Source: Rhodococcoides kroppenstedtii | Lineage (GTDB): Bacteria > Actinomycetota > Actinomycetes > Mycobacteriales > Mycobacteriaceae | Direction of reading: 5' to 3' | Assembly (NCBI RefSeq): GCF_900111805.1 | Contig: NZ_FOJN01000001.1 | Span: 124,001 to 188,000 of the forward strand | Length of the DNA stretch: 64,000 nt | In this document: positions 56,461 through 64,000 of the stretch, one piece after another | How positions within the stretch are numbered: the stretch's first letter is position 1 | How the letters are laid out: every line of letters starts with the position of its first letter | Translations under genes and position numbers: made by a program | Notes under the pieces: model-generated | Told to the model about the DNA's origin: nothing | Databases searched by the model: none | The model's input: the letters and a program-made list of their open reading frames with translations, nothing else

Positions 56461-56838
56461 TCAGTTGAACGAGTCGCCGCACGCGCACGAACCCGTGGCG
56501 TTGGGGTTGTCGATGGTGAAGCCCTGCTTCTCGATGGTGTCGACGAAGTCGATGGACGCACCCTCGACGTACGGCGCGCTCATCCGGTCGACGGCCAGGG
56601 TGACGCCGCCGAAGTCGCGGGTCAGGTCGCCGTCGAGCGAGCGATCGTCGAAGAAGAGCTGGTACCGCAGGCCGGCGCAGCCACCCGGCTGCACGGCGAT
56701 GCGCAGCGCCAGATCGTCGCGGCCCTCCTGGTCCAGCAAGGCCTTCGCCTTGGACGACGCTGCCTCCGTCATGACGACAGCGTGCGTTTCGGTCTCGGGT
56801 GCGGCCGCACCGGCGGTCACGTCGTTCTGCACTGTCAT
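56461..56838 (-). CDS. erpA: A-type iron-sulfur cluster carrier (ErpA/IscA-like, Rv2204c-type)
   Basis: HesB-fold protein of 125 residues that hands Fe-S clusters to apoproteins. The three conserved cysteines are present in PGGCAGLRY and GSCACGDSF. ATG at 56838 has GGGAGA upstream. The longer open frame upstream to 57234 is antisense to the DUF3043 gene and not expected to be translated. Divergent from the DUF3043 gene. Confidence 0.94.
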   Translation of the reverse strand: MTVQNDVTAGAAAPETETHAVVMTEAASSKAKALLDQEGRDDLALRIAVQPGGCAGLRYQLFFDDRSLDGDLTRDFGGVTLAVDRMSAPYVEGASIDFVDTIEKQGFTIDNPNATGSCACGDSFN

Positions 56839-56983
56839 GGGGTCTCCCTCTTCGTTCGTAACTCCCGCGAACGGCTCAACGGTACTCCCGTCTCCCCTAT
56901 TCCTCACCGGCGTCCTCACCTGCCAGGCGGGTGCGCGCACTGCGGTGTTCGCGGCGGGGCGCGCGTCGAATAACCTGGACTCC

Positions 56984-57667
56984 GTGAAACTGCCCTTCGG
57001 AAAGTCCGGCGATTCCGACACCCGCGCCGACCAGGCTACCGGTGACGACGGGTCCTCGGCACTCGGCGACTCGTCCACGGAGCGCACGGTGACCGGCAAG
57101 GCCACCCCGCAGGGGAAGGGTCGTCCCACCCCGAAGCGGCGTGACGCCGAGGCGCGTCGCCGCGGGCCGGTGGCCCCGGCGCCGCTGACGGCGAAGGAGG
57201 CCCGCGCACGTCGGAAGGCGAATCGGGGCACCAAGGAGGAGCGGAAGGCGGCGGCCGCCGAGCGGCGCGCGCGGTCGGCCGATCAGCGCGCCCGCATGAT
57301 GGCGGGCGAGGACAAGTACCTGCTCCCCCGCGACAAGGGCCCGGTGCGTGCCTTCGCTCGCGACCTGGTCGATTCCCGGCGCAACTTCCTCGGCCTCTTC
57401 ATGCCGATGGCCCTGATCCTGCTGGTGGCGCTGTTCTTGAGCCCGGCGATCCAGTCGGTCGTGACGTTGGTGCTCTTCGTCATGATGATCTTCATGGCCA
57501 TCGACGGGTATCTGCTCGGCCGTCGCATCAACAACCGCGTGCGCGAGCGGTTCCCCGACACACCCGACGGTGGATTCAAGCTGGGCTGGTACACGTTCGT
57601 ACGCGCGTCGCAGGTGCGCAAGATGCGCGCCCCGAAGCCCCGCGTCGGGCCCGGCGACGCGGTCTGA
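56984..57667 (+). CDS. DUF3043 membrane protein (Rv2206-type)
   Basis: About 227 residues. Highly charged N-terminal half with a basic segment (KEARARRKANRGTKEERKA), then conserved YLLPRDKGPVRAFARDLVD. Two membrane helices follow (LGLFMPMALILLVALFL and SVVTLVLFVMMIFMAIDGY). Function unknown; conserved across actinobacteria at this position. GTG at 56984. Followed by cobU after eight bases. Confidence 0.9.
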   Translation: MKLPFGKSGDSDTRADQATGDDGSSALGDSSTERTVTGKATPQGKGRPTPKRRDAEARRRGPVAPAPLTAKEARARRKANRGTKEERKAAAAERRARSADQRARMMAGEDKYLLPRDKGPVRAFARDLVDSRRNFLGLFMPMALILLVALFLSPAIQSVVTLVLFVMMIFMAIDGYLLGRRINNRVRERFPDTPDGGFKLGWYTFVRASQVRKMRAPKPRVGPGDAV

Positions 57668-57675
57668 CCCCGGCG

Positions 57676-58227
57676 ATGCCGCGGACCCTGGTTCTCGGCG
57701 GCGCCCGGTCGGGCAAGTCCGGCCGTGCCGAGGCGCTGGTGGCCGACGAGTCGTCGGTGCGGTACGTGGCCACCGGCCGTCGTGACGCGGGGGACGCCGA
57801 CTGGGCGGATCGCATCGACCGACACCGCGACCGGCGCCCGGCGCACTGGACCACCGTGGAGATCGCGCACCATCGGGACCTGGCGACGGCGCTGCGGACC
57901 GGCGGTGTCACGCTGGTCGACGATCTCGGCACGTGGTTGGCCGGGGCATTCGACGATCTGCAGGCCTGGGACGCTCCTCGCGGCGCGGTGACGGCAGCGG
58001 TGGACGAGCTGGTCGCCGCGGTCGCGAGCCGCTCCGACACGCTGGTGATGGTCACGCCGGAGGTGGGCCTGTCCGTCGTCCCCGAGTCGCGAGCGGGCCG
58101 GGTCTTCCGCGACGAGATCGGCGCCCTCAACGCCCGGCTGGCGGACCTGTGCGACCGCGTCGAGCTCGTCGTCGCCGGTCGAACCCTCGTTCTTCCCGAA
58201 CCCGATCACGGACGGAGCCCTCGGTGA
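57676..58227 (+). CDS. cobU: Adenosylcobinamide kinase/guanylyltransferase CobU (CobP)
   Basis: Phosphorylates adenosylcobinamide and attaches GMP, giving GDP-cobinamide. 183 residues. P-loop [15 protein letters not shown] at the N-terminus, [12 protein letters not shown] with the region around the guanylylated residue, and [10 protein letters not shown]. The usual RHRxxRP stretch reads [10 protein letters not shown] at 57676; stop overlaps cobT as GTGA. First of three nucleotide-loop assembly genes. Confidence 0.92.
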   Translation: MPRTLVLGGARSGKSGRAEALVADESSVRYVATGRRDAGDADWADRIDRHRDRRPAHWTTVEIAHHRDLATALRTGGVTLVDDLGTWLAGAFDDLQAWDAPRGAVTAAVDELVAAVASRSDTLVMVTPEVGLSVVPESRAGRVFRDEIGALNARLADLCDRVELVVAGRTLVLPEPDHGRSPR

Positions 58228-59279
58228 CCGACACCGCTCCCCTCTTCGACCCCGTCGACCCGCCCGATGCGACGGTGGCGCGGCAGGCGCGCGAGCGGCA
58301 GGCCTCGCTGACCAAGCCGGCCGGATCCCTGGGCCGGCTCGAGACGCTCGGAGCCTGGGTCGCCTCGTGCCAGGGCGTCTGCCCGCCACGGCCTTTCGAG
58401 CGCGCCCGGGTGGTGGTCTTCGCCGGCGATCACGGCGTGGCTCGGCACGGCGTCTCCGCGTATCCGCCCGAGGTGACGGCGCAGATGGTGGCCAACATCC
58501 GGGCGGGCGGTGCGGCGGTGAACGCGTTGGCAGCGGTCGCCGGCGCGACGGTGCGCGTGGTCGACATGGCGGTCGACGCGGACACCGACGACGCCGTGAG
58601 CGACCGCAAGGTACGACGCTCGTCGGGCTCGATCGACCGCGAGGACGCACTGACCGAGGACGAGGTGCGGGCCGCGCTGGCGGCGGGCAAGGCGATCGCC
58701 GACGAGGAGATCGACGGCGGTGCGGACCTGCTGATCGCGGGCGACATGGGCATTGGCAACACCACGCCGGCGACGGTGCTGATCGCGGCCATCACGACCA
58801 CGGAGCCGGTCGCGGCCGTCGGTCGCGGCACCGGCGTCGACGACGCCGGGTGGATGCGCAAGACGGCGGCCGTGCGCGACGCGATGCGGCGTGCCCGGCC
58901 GGTGGTCAAGGACCCGGTGGCCCTGCTCCGGACGTCGGGCGGCGCCGATCTGGCGGCCATGACCGGATTCCTGATCCAGGCCGCGGTCCGGCGTACGCCC
59001 GTGGTGTTGGACGGGCTGGTGGTCTCCGCCGCGGCGCTGGTGGCGCACGATCTGTCGGTCGGGGCGTCGGCGTGGTGGGTCGCGGGGCATCGGTCCACGG
59101 AGCCGGCGCACTCTCTGGCCCTCGCCCACCTGCGGCTCGAGCCGCTGCTGGAGATGTCGATGCGGCTCGGTGAGGGCTCGGGCGCCGTCGTGGCGTTGCC
59201 GATTCTGTCCGGTGCCGTCGCGACGCTCGCGGAGATGGCGACGTTCGACGACGCCGGTGTCAGCACGCGCGACGCATGA
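58224..59279 (+). CDS. cobT: Nicotinate-nucleotide--dimethylbenzimidazole phosphoribosyltransferase CobT
   Basis: Makes α-ribazole phosphate from dimethylbenzimidazole. 351 residues. Family landmarks: [30 protein letters not shown] and [11 protein letters not shown] near residue 170, with a catalytic Glu expected near the C-terminus. GTG start at 58224 overlaps cobU, and the stop overlaps cobS. I saw no DMB synthesis gene in the window. Confidence 0.94.
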   Translation: MTDTAPLFDPVDPPDATVARQARERQASLTKPAGSLGRLETLGAWVASCQGVCPPRPFERARVVVFAGDHGVARHGVSAYPPEVTAQMVANIRAGGAAVNALAAVAGATVRVVDMAVDADTDDAVSDRKVRRSSGSIDREDALTEDEVRAALAAGKAIADEEIDGGADLLIAGDMGIGNTTPATVLIAAITTTEPVAAVGRGTGVDDAGWMRKTAAVRDAMRRARPVVKDPVALLRTSGGADLAAMTGFLIQAAVRRTPVVLDGLVVSAAALVAHDLSVGASAWWVAGHRSTEPAHSLALAHLRLEPLLEMSMRLGEGSGAVVALPILSGAVATLAEMATFDDAGVSTRDA

Positions 59280-60016
59280 ACCTGCGTCTGGCGCTGACGT
59301 GGACGACGGTGGTGCCGCTGCGGGGCCCGTCGTCCGTCACGCGTGACGACGCCCGACGCGCGATCGCGGCGGTCCCTCTCGTCGGCGTCGTGCTCGGCGC
59401 CGTGGCGGCCGGGATCCTGCTGCTCGCCGACGTCGCGTCCCTACCTCCGCTGCTCGGCGGCATCCTCGCCGTCGCCGCGCTGGCTCTGCTCACCCGAGGC
59501 ATGCACGTCGACGGCCTCGCGGACACCGCGGACGGACTGGGGTGTTACGGCCCGCCCGAGCGTGCGCGGGAGGTGATGAAGTCCGGCGGTGCCGGACCGT
59601 TCGGCGTCGCCGCCCTCGCGACGGTCGGCGGCGTCCAGGCGGTGGCCTTCGGCGAACTCGTGGCCCGCGGTCATGCCCTGTCCGTCGTCGCCGCCGTGAC
59701 GGTCGCCCGCTGCGCGGTGGTGCTCGCGTGCCGCACCTCGATCCCCGCGGCCACGACGACGGGCTTCGGTGCGCTCGTCGCCGCGACGCAGGGCCGGGTG
59801 TCGGTCGCGGTGTGGTGCGTCGTCGCCGTGGCCGTCGGTGCCGCGGTGGCCGCGCCGTGGTGGCAGGGCGCGATCGCGGTGGCTCTCGCGCTCGCTGCGG
59901 CGACACTGCTGGTGCACCACTGCGCACGCCGCTTCGGCGGGCTGGTCGGCGACGTGCTCGGGGCGTGCATCGAAACGACCACCGCGGTGGTCGCCGTCGG
60001 GCTACTGGTCGGCTGA
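59276..60016 (+). CDS. cobS: Adenosylcobinamide-GDP ribazoletransferase CobS
   Basis: Membrane enzyme joining GDP-cobinamide and α-ribazole, last step before cobalamin. 246 residues, about six hydrophobic helices. Acidic motif [35 protein letters not shown] is the family signature (HxDGLxDxxDG). ATG overlaps the cobT stop. Its last 15 bases overlap the convergent ilvE gene. Confidence 0.94.
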   Translation: MNLRLALTWTTVVPLRGPSSVTRDDARRAIAAVPLVGVVLGAVAAGILLLADVASLPPLLGGILAVAALALLTRGMHVDGLADTADGLGCYGPPERAREVMKSGGAGPFGVAALATVGGVQAVAFGELVARGHALSVVAAVTVARCAVVLACRTSIPAATTTGFGALVAATQGRVSVAVWCVVAVAVGAAVAAPWWQGAIAVALALAAATLLVHHCARRFGGLVGDVLGACIETTTAVVAVGLLVG

Positions 60017-61117
60017 CCGCAGCGTGCTCATCCAGCCGTGGGTGTCGGCGAACGTTCCTCGCTGAATCCCGGTGAGGGTGTCGCGCAGGGCCATGGTGAC
60101 CTCGCCCGGCTCGCCGCCGCCGACGACGAACTCGCCCTCGGCGGACTTGACGCGCCCCACCGGGGTGATGACCGCTGCGGTGCCGCAGGCGAACACCTCG
60201 GTGATCTCGCCGGACTCGGCCTTCTTCCGCCACTCGTCGGTGGAGATGCGGCGCTCCTCGACCGCGAAGCCGGCGTCGGTGGCGAGAGCCAGCAGGGAGT
60301 CGCGGGTGATGCCCGGTAGGAGCGATCCGGACAGCGACGGGGTGACCAACCGGGCGTCGGGGCCGGACCCGAAGACGAAGAACAGGTTCATCCCGCCCAT
60401 CTCCTCGACGTAGTGCCGCTCGATCGCGTCGAGCCACACCACCTGATCGCACCCCTGATCCGCGGCCTCGGCCTGCGCGAGCAGCGACGCGGCGTAGTTG
60501 CCGGCGAACTTCGCCGCACCCGTGCCGCCGGGAGACGCGCGGACGTACTCCGTGGACAGCCACACGCTGACGGGCTTGACGCCGCGCGGGAAGTACGCCC
60601 CGGCGGGCGAGGCGATGAGCAGGTAGCGGTACGACGAGGCAGGCCGCACGCCGAGGCCCGCCTCGGTGGCGAACATGAACGGGCGCAGGTAGAGCGCGTC
60701 CTCGCCGCCGGCGACGGGCACCCAGCGGTGATCGACGGCGAGCAGCTCCTCGATCGACCGGCGGAAGAGTTCCGCCGGCAGGGCGGGCATGGCCATGCGC
60801 GCGGCGGAGGACTGCAGCCGGTCGGCGTTCGCGCCGGGGCGGAACGAGGCGAGGCTGCCGTCCGGCTGGCGGTAGACCTTCAGGCCCTCGAAGATCGCCT
60901 GCCCGTAGTGCAGGACCATCGCGGCCGGATCCATCGGGAAGGGCGCGTAGGGGGTCACGACGGCGTCGTGCCAACCGCGGTCGGTGTCCCAGTCGATGCT
61001 CACCATGTGGTCGGTGAAGTGCACGCCGAAACCCGGAGCCTCGAGTACCGCGGCCAGTGCCTGCTCGGAGGCAGGTGACGGGTGCGCGTGACGCGTGAAC
61101 TCCAGGTGAGCGGTCAT
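60002..61117 (-). CDS. ilvE: Branched-chain amino acid aminotransferase IlvE
   Basis: PLP-dependent class IV aminotransferase, about 371 residues, making Leu, Ile and Val and the last step of methionine recycling in mycobacteria. PLP lysine in [15 protein letters not shown] and cofactor loop [22 protein letters not shown] at 61117 is preferred over ATG at 61126 because AGGA lies about 8 bases before it. A small AGGAC / GTCCT inverted repeat (61130-61144) overlaps the leader. Convergent with cobS. Confidence 0.94.
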   Translation of the reverse strand: MTAHLEFTRHAHPSPASEQALAAVLEAPGFGVHFTDHMVSIDWDTDRGWHDAVVTPYAPFPMDPAAMVLHYGQAIFEGLKVYRQPDGSLASFRPGANADRLQSSAARMAMPALPAELFRRSIEELLAVDHRWVPVAGGEDALYLRPFMFATEAGLGVRPASSYRYLLIASPAGAYFPRGVKPVSVWLSTEYVRASPGGTGAAKFAGNYAASLLAQAEAADQGCDQVVWLDAIERHYVEEMGGMNLFFVFGSGPDARLVTPSLSGSLLPGITRDSLLALATDAGFAVEERRISTDEWRKKAESGEITEVFACGTAAVITPVGRVKSAEGEFVVGGGEPGEVTMALRDTLTGIQRGTFADTHGWMSTLRSADQ

Positions 61118-61156
61118 GCGAGTCATCCTAGGACACCAGGTCCTGCGGTTTGTCGG

Positions 61157-61228
61157 CGCTCACGACCGCGCCGCGGTCAACGCTCACGACCGCGCCGCGG
61201 TCAACGCTCACGGCCGCGCGGCGGTCAC
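61157..61228. repeat. Three 24-bp tandem repeats spanning the gcvT stop codon
   Basis: Units at 61157-61180, 61181-61204 and 61205-61228; the first two are identical. On the minus strand each unit contains TGA directly followed by a GACCG…CGGTC-type hairpin (GACCGCG / CGCGGTC in two units). The real gcvT stop is the first TGA, and the next two TGA codons are in the same frame, 24 bases apart. Lies between gcvT and ilvE on their common strand. Confidence 0.92.
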
Positions 61229-62325
61229 CGCACGTGCGACTCGACGAACGGCGGCCGCACCACCTCGCACGCCACGGCGCGACCCCGCACGTCCACCTCG
61301 ACGGCGTCGCCGACGGCCACCCCCGCCGCCGTGTCCACCAGCGCGAGGGCGATGCCGACCTTGAGGCTCGGCGAGAAGGTTCCCGACGTCGTCGTCCCCA
61401 CGGGCTCGCCGTCGCGCAGCACCGCCAGCTCGGCCCGCAGCACTCCGCGACCGACGGCGCGCAGACCGACGAGCGTCCGGGGTGCACCCGACTCCTTCTG
61501 TGAGACCAGGGCGTCCTTGCCGTGGAACGCCGGCTTGGACCACCCGACGGCCCATCCGCATCGGGCTTCGAGCGGGGTGATGTCGACCGACAGCTCGTGA
61601 CCGTGCAGCGGGTAGCCCATCTCTGTCCGCAGCGTGTCACGCGCGCCCAGACCCGCGGGCTGTCCACCCTCGGCGCGCACCGCGGCCAGCAACGCTTCCC
61701 ACAGCGGCGCCGCGGTGTCCCACTGCGGCAACAGTTCGTACCCGTGCTCGCCGGTGTATCCCGTGCGGCAGACCCGTACCTCGCCGTCGCCGAAGGGCAC
61801 GTCCTCGAACGCCATGTACGCCAGCGACGACGGCAGGCCGACGGCCGCGAGCACGGCGGCCGAGCGCGGCCCCTGAACGGCCAGCACCCCGCGGCCGCGA
61901 TGCAGCGATTCCACCGTCACTCCCGACGGGGCCTCGGCGGCCAGGACGTCGACGACGGCGGCGGTGTTGGCCGCGTTGGGAACGAGGAAGACCTCCTCGG
62001 CGGACACGACGTACGCGATGAGGTCGTCGACGACGCCGCCGGATTCCGTGCAGCACAACGTGTACTGCGCCCGGCCGGGTCCGATGCGGCCGAGATCGTT
62101 GGTCAGGACGGCGTTCACGTGGTCCGCGGCGCCCGGTCCGCGGACGACGGCCTTGCCGAGGTGGCTGACGTCGAACAGTCCGACGGTGGTGCGCGTGGCG
62201 GTGTGTTCGGTGACGGTGCCCGCGTAGGAGACGGGCATCGACCATCCGCCGAACGACGCGAACGTCGCTCCCAGCGCGACGTGGGCGTCGTGGAGGGGTC
62301 CCTGCTGCAGTGCGACATCGCTCAT
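61225..62325 (-). CDS. gcvT: Glycine cleavage system aminomethyltransferase GcvT
   Basis: T-protein of glycine cleavage: releases ammonia and passes the methylene group to tetrahydrofolate. 366 residues. Motifs: [32 protein letters not shown] near residue 180, and ETGYPL-like [15 protein letters not shown] at 62325 ([15 protein letters not shown]). No gcvP or gcvH is in the window. Stop codon lies at the edge of a tandem repeat. Confidence 0.94.
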   Translation of the reverse strand: MSDVALQQGPLHDAHVALGATFASFGGWSMPVSYAGTVTEHTATRTTVGLFDVSHLGKAVVRGPGAADHVNAVLTNDLGRIGPGRAQYTLCCTESGGVVDDLIAYVVSAEEVFLVPNAANTAAVVDVLAAEAPSGVTVESLHRGRGVLAVQGPRSAAVLAAVGLPSSLAYMAFEDVPFGDGEVRVCRTGYTGEHGYELLPQWDTAAPLWEALLAAVRAEGGQPAGLGARDTLRTEMGYPLHGHELSVDITPLEARCGWAVGWSKPAFHGKDALVSQKESGAPRTLVGLRAVGRGVLRAELAVLRDGEPVGTTTSGTFSPSLKVGIALALVDTAAGVAVGDAVEVDVRGRAVACEVVRPPFVESHVR

Positions 62326-62428
62326 GAGGGGCAACGCTAGTGCCTGCCCCGCCGGAACGATGCCTGTCGGCCGGTCGCCCTACGATCGAGGTCTTCGACC
62401 GTCCGCCGACCCACAGGAGTCACCACTC

Positions 62429-63919
62429 GTGAGCAGCACACCCGGACCCGACCTGGTCCTCGCCGGCACCGTCGACAAGGCCGCCGACGCCATCCTCGTC
62501 GGACTCGAGACCACAGCCGGCGAACCGCGCCTGATCGGCGACCACTTCCTGGGCGACGCCGCTCGCGACGTCCTCGCCGGACTCGTGGCCGTCGGTGCCA
62601 CCGGTCGCCGCGATCAGGTCCACCGCATCCCCGCCCCGTCCTCGTTGCCGGTCGCGTCCGTCGTGAGTGTCGGGCTCGGCGGTGCCGACGACCGGACGGA
62701 GGACCTGGTCCGCGCGGCGGCGGGAACGGCCGCGCGCGCCCTCACCGGTGTGGGCCACGTCAGCACCACCCTCGCGCCGGCCGGGCTCGGTGCGGTCGCC
62801 GAAGGGCTCGTGCTCGGGTCGTACCGCTTCACCGAGTTCAAGAAGCCCGCCGACGACGACGCTCCGTCCCTCACCCGGATCGACCTGCTGGTCGACTCGC
62901 CGCGCGACAAGCAGACCAAGGCCGACCTGGCCCGCGCCGTCGCCGTGGCCGAGGCCGTCGGGGTCGCACGCGATCTGGTGAACACCCCGCCGAGCCATCT
63001 CTTCCCGGCCGAGTTCGCCGAACGGGCGCGCACTCTCGGGTCCGCGGCCGGGCTGTCGGTCGAGGTGCTCGACGAGCGCGCGCTCGAGCGCGGCGGGTAC
63101 GGCGGCATCGTCGGCGTCGGCAAGGGGTCCTCGCGTCCGCCCCGGCTGGTCCGGCTGTCGTGGACCGGCGGCAAGAAGAAGGCGCCGTCCGTGGCCCTGG
63201 TCGGCAAGGGCATCACCTTCGACACCGGCGGCATCTCCATCAAGCCGGCCGCCGGGATGGAGAACATGACCTCGGACATGGCCGGCGCGGCAGCGGTCGT
63301 CGCCACGGTCGTGCTCGCCGCGAAGCTCGAGCTGCCGGTGAACGTCACGGCCACGGTGCCGATGGCCGAGAACATGCCGTCCTCGACGGCGCAGCGGCCG
63401 GGCGACGTTCTCACCCAGTACGGCGGCACCACCGTCGAGGTGATCAACACCGACGCGGAGGGTCGACTCATCCTCGCGGACGCGATCGTGCGGGCCTGCG
63501 AGGACGAACCGGACTACCTGATCGACACCGCCACGCTGACCGGCGCGCAGATGGTCGCGCTCGGCACCCGGACACCGGGCGTCTTGGGAACGGACGCGTT
63601 CCGCGACCGCGTGGCGGCGATCTCGCAGCGGGTCGGCGAGGGCGGATGGGCCATGCCGATGCCGACGGAGCTGCGTGCGGACCTCGACAGTCGAGTGGCC
63701 GATCTGGCGAACGTGACCAACCACCGGTGGGGCGGGATGCTCGTCGCCGGCCTCTACCTGAAGGAGTTCGTGGCCGAGGGCGTCCAGTGGGCCCACATCG
63801 ACGTCGCCGGTCCGGCGTTCAACACCGGCGGCCCGTTCGGCTACACGCCGAAGGGCGGAACCGGTGTTCCGGTCCGCACCATGATCGCCGTGCTGGAGGA
63901 CATCGCCGAGAACGGCTGA
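62429..63919 (+). CDS. pepB: Leucyl aminopeptidase PepA/PepB (M17 family)
   Basis: Cytosolic di-metal exopeptidase, 496 residues. N-terminal macro-like domain; the catalytic domain has [24 protein letters not shown] with first metal ligands and the M17 signature [14 protein letters not shown] near residue 340. GTG at 62429 is preceded by CAGGAG. Divergent from gcvT. The stop lies inside the first unit of a 23-bp tandem repeat. Confidence 0.95.
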   Translation: MSSTPGPDLVLAGTVDKAADAILVGLETTAGEPRLIGDHFLGDAARDVLAGLVAVGATGRRDQVHRIPAPSSLPVASVVSVGLGGADDRTEDLVRAAAGTAARALTGVGHVSTTLAPAGLGAVAEGLVLGSYRFTEFKKPADDDAPSLTRIDLLVDSPRDKQTKADLARAVAVAEAVGVARDLVNTPPSHLFPAEFAERARTLGSAAGLSVEVLDERALERGGYGGIVGVGKGSSRPPRLVRLSWTGGKKKAPSVALVGKGITFDTGGISIKPAAGMENMTSDMAGAAAVVATVVLAAKLELPVNVTATVPMAENMPSSTAQRPGDVLTQYGGTTVEVINTDAEGRLILADAIVRACEDEPDYLIDTATLTGAQMVALGTRTPGVLGTDAFRDRVAAISQRVGEGGWAMPMPTELRADLDSRVADLANVTNHRWGGMLVAGLYLKEFVAEGVQWAHIDVAGPAFNTGGPFGYTPKGGTGVPVRTMIAVLEDIAENG

Positions 63920-63973
63920 TCGTCTCCGCCGAGAACGGCTGATCGTCTCCGCCGAGAACGGCTGATCGTCTTT
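63905..63973. repeat. Three 23-bp tandem repeats spanning the pepB stop codon
   Basis: Units at 63905-63927, 63928-63950 and 63951-63973; the first two are identical and the third differs at its end. Each contains GCCG-AGAA-CGGC (4-bp hairpin) followed directly by TGA. The 23-base period puts the three TGA codons (63917, 63940 and 63963) in three different frames. A further decayed unit seems to follow to the window edge. Confidence 0.92.
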
Positions 63974-64000
63974 GCCGAAGAGCTGACCGTCACCCGGCCG

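Noticed and set aside
56839-57234. N-terminal extension of the ErpA-type protein
   Set aside because: Overlaps the divergent DUF3043 gene and lacks family similarity; the ATG at 56838 has its own ribosome-binding site.

Overview
The window is a high-GC actinobacterial chromosome segment, with frequent GTG starts and many 4-base stop/start overlaps. Gene content and order match the Mycobacterium tuberculosis block from ftsW (Rv2154c) to pepB (Rv2213), but five carotenoid genes are interleaved. The CrtO-type ketolase, CruF-like hydratase and CruG-like glycosyltransferase together point to Rhodococcus or a close Nocardiaceae relative. Genus and synteny are judged from remembered family sequences, not from a search.

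Layout. 1-11.3 kb: the minus-strand dcw cluster, mraZ-rsmH-ftsL-pbpB-murE-murF-mraY-murD-ftsW (ftsW runs off the left edge), led by a 10-bp-phased MraZ operator. 11.3-13.1 kb: a gap with palindromes, a DUF3040 membrane protein and a HEPN-domain protein. 13.1-24.8 kb: a mosaic of carotenoid genes (crtO, cruF, GT2, crtI, crtB, with a GGPP-type synthase) and envelope genes (lppM, mptA), plus metF on the other strand. 24.8-29.4 kb: the Rv2175c-type DNA-binding protein and divergent pknL, then aroG and a DEDDh RNase. 29.4-38.2 kb: lipid and mannolipid genes (GT87 mannosyltransferase, acyltransferase, ROK kinase, ArsA-like ATPase, two SRPBCC proteins, fadD15, pimB'). 38.3-42 kb: a metalloprotease-like lipoprotein, two NlpC/P60 hydrolases (one behind a c-di-AMP riboswitch) and a small cysteine-motif protein. 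42-45.8 kb: an exonuclease/GIY-YIG protein, a RAM-domain protein, trpD and an unknown gene. 46-53.1 kb: the bcc-aa3 respiratory branch, ctaE-qcrCAB and ctaC-ctaF, separated by about 0.9 kb of palindromic repeats and an IS21-like remnant. 53.3-64 kb: asnB, adoK, an ErpA-type Fe-S protein, DUF3043, cobU-cobT-cobS, ilvE, gcvT and pepB.

Most genes serve the cell envelope (peptidoglycan precursors, division, PIM/LM/LAM mannolipids, peptidoglycan hydrolysis and probably mDAP amidation), pigment and respiration. Apart from the IS21-like scrap there is no mobile element, and I saw no CRISPR, rRNA or tRNA. The most unusual signals are: (i) 23-24 bp tandem repeats, three copies each, that span the stop codons of three genes and re-create the stop plus a small hairpin; (ii) a family of 68-bp imperfect palindromes between qcrB and ctaF; (iii) three genes whose best start is CTG, two of them in a CTGA stop/start overlap; and (iv) the one-by-one interleaving of carotenoid genes into the mycobacterial gene order.
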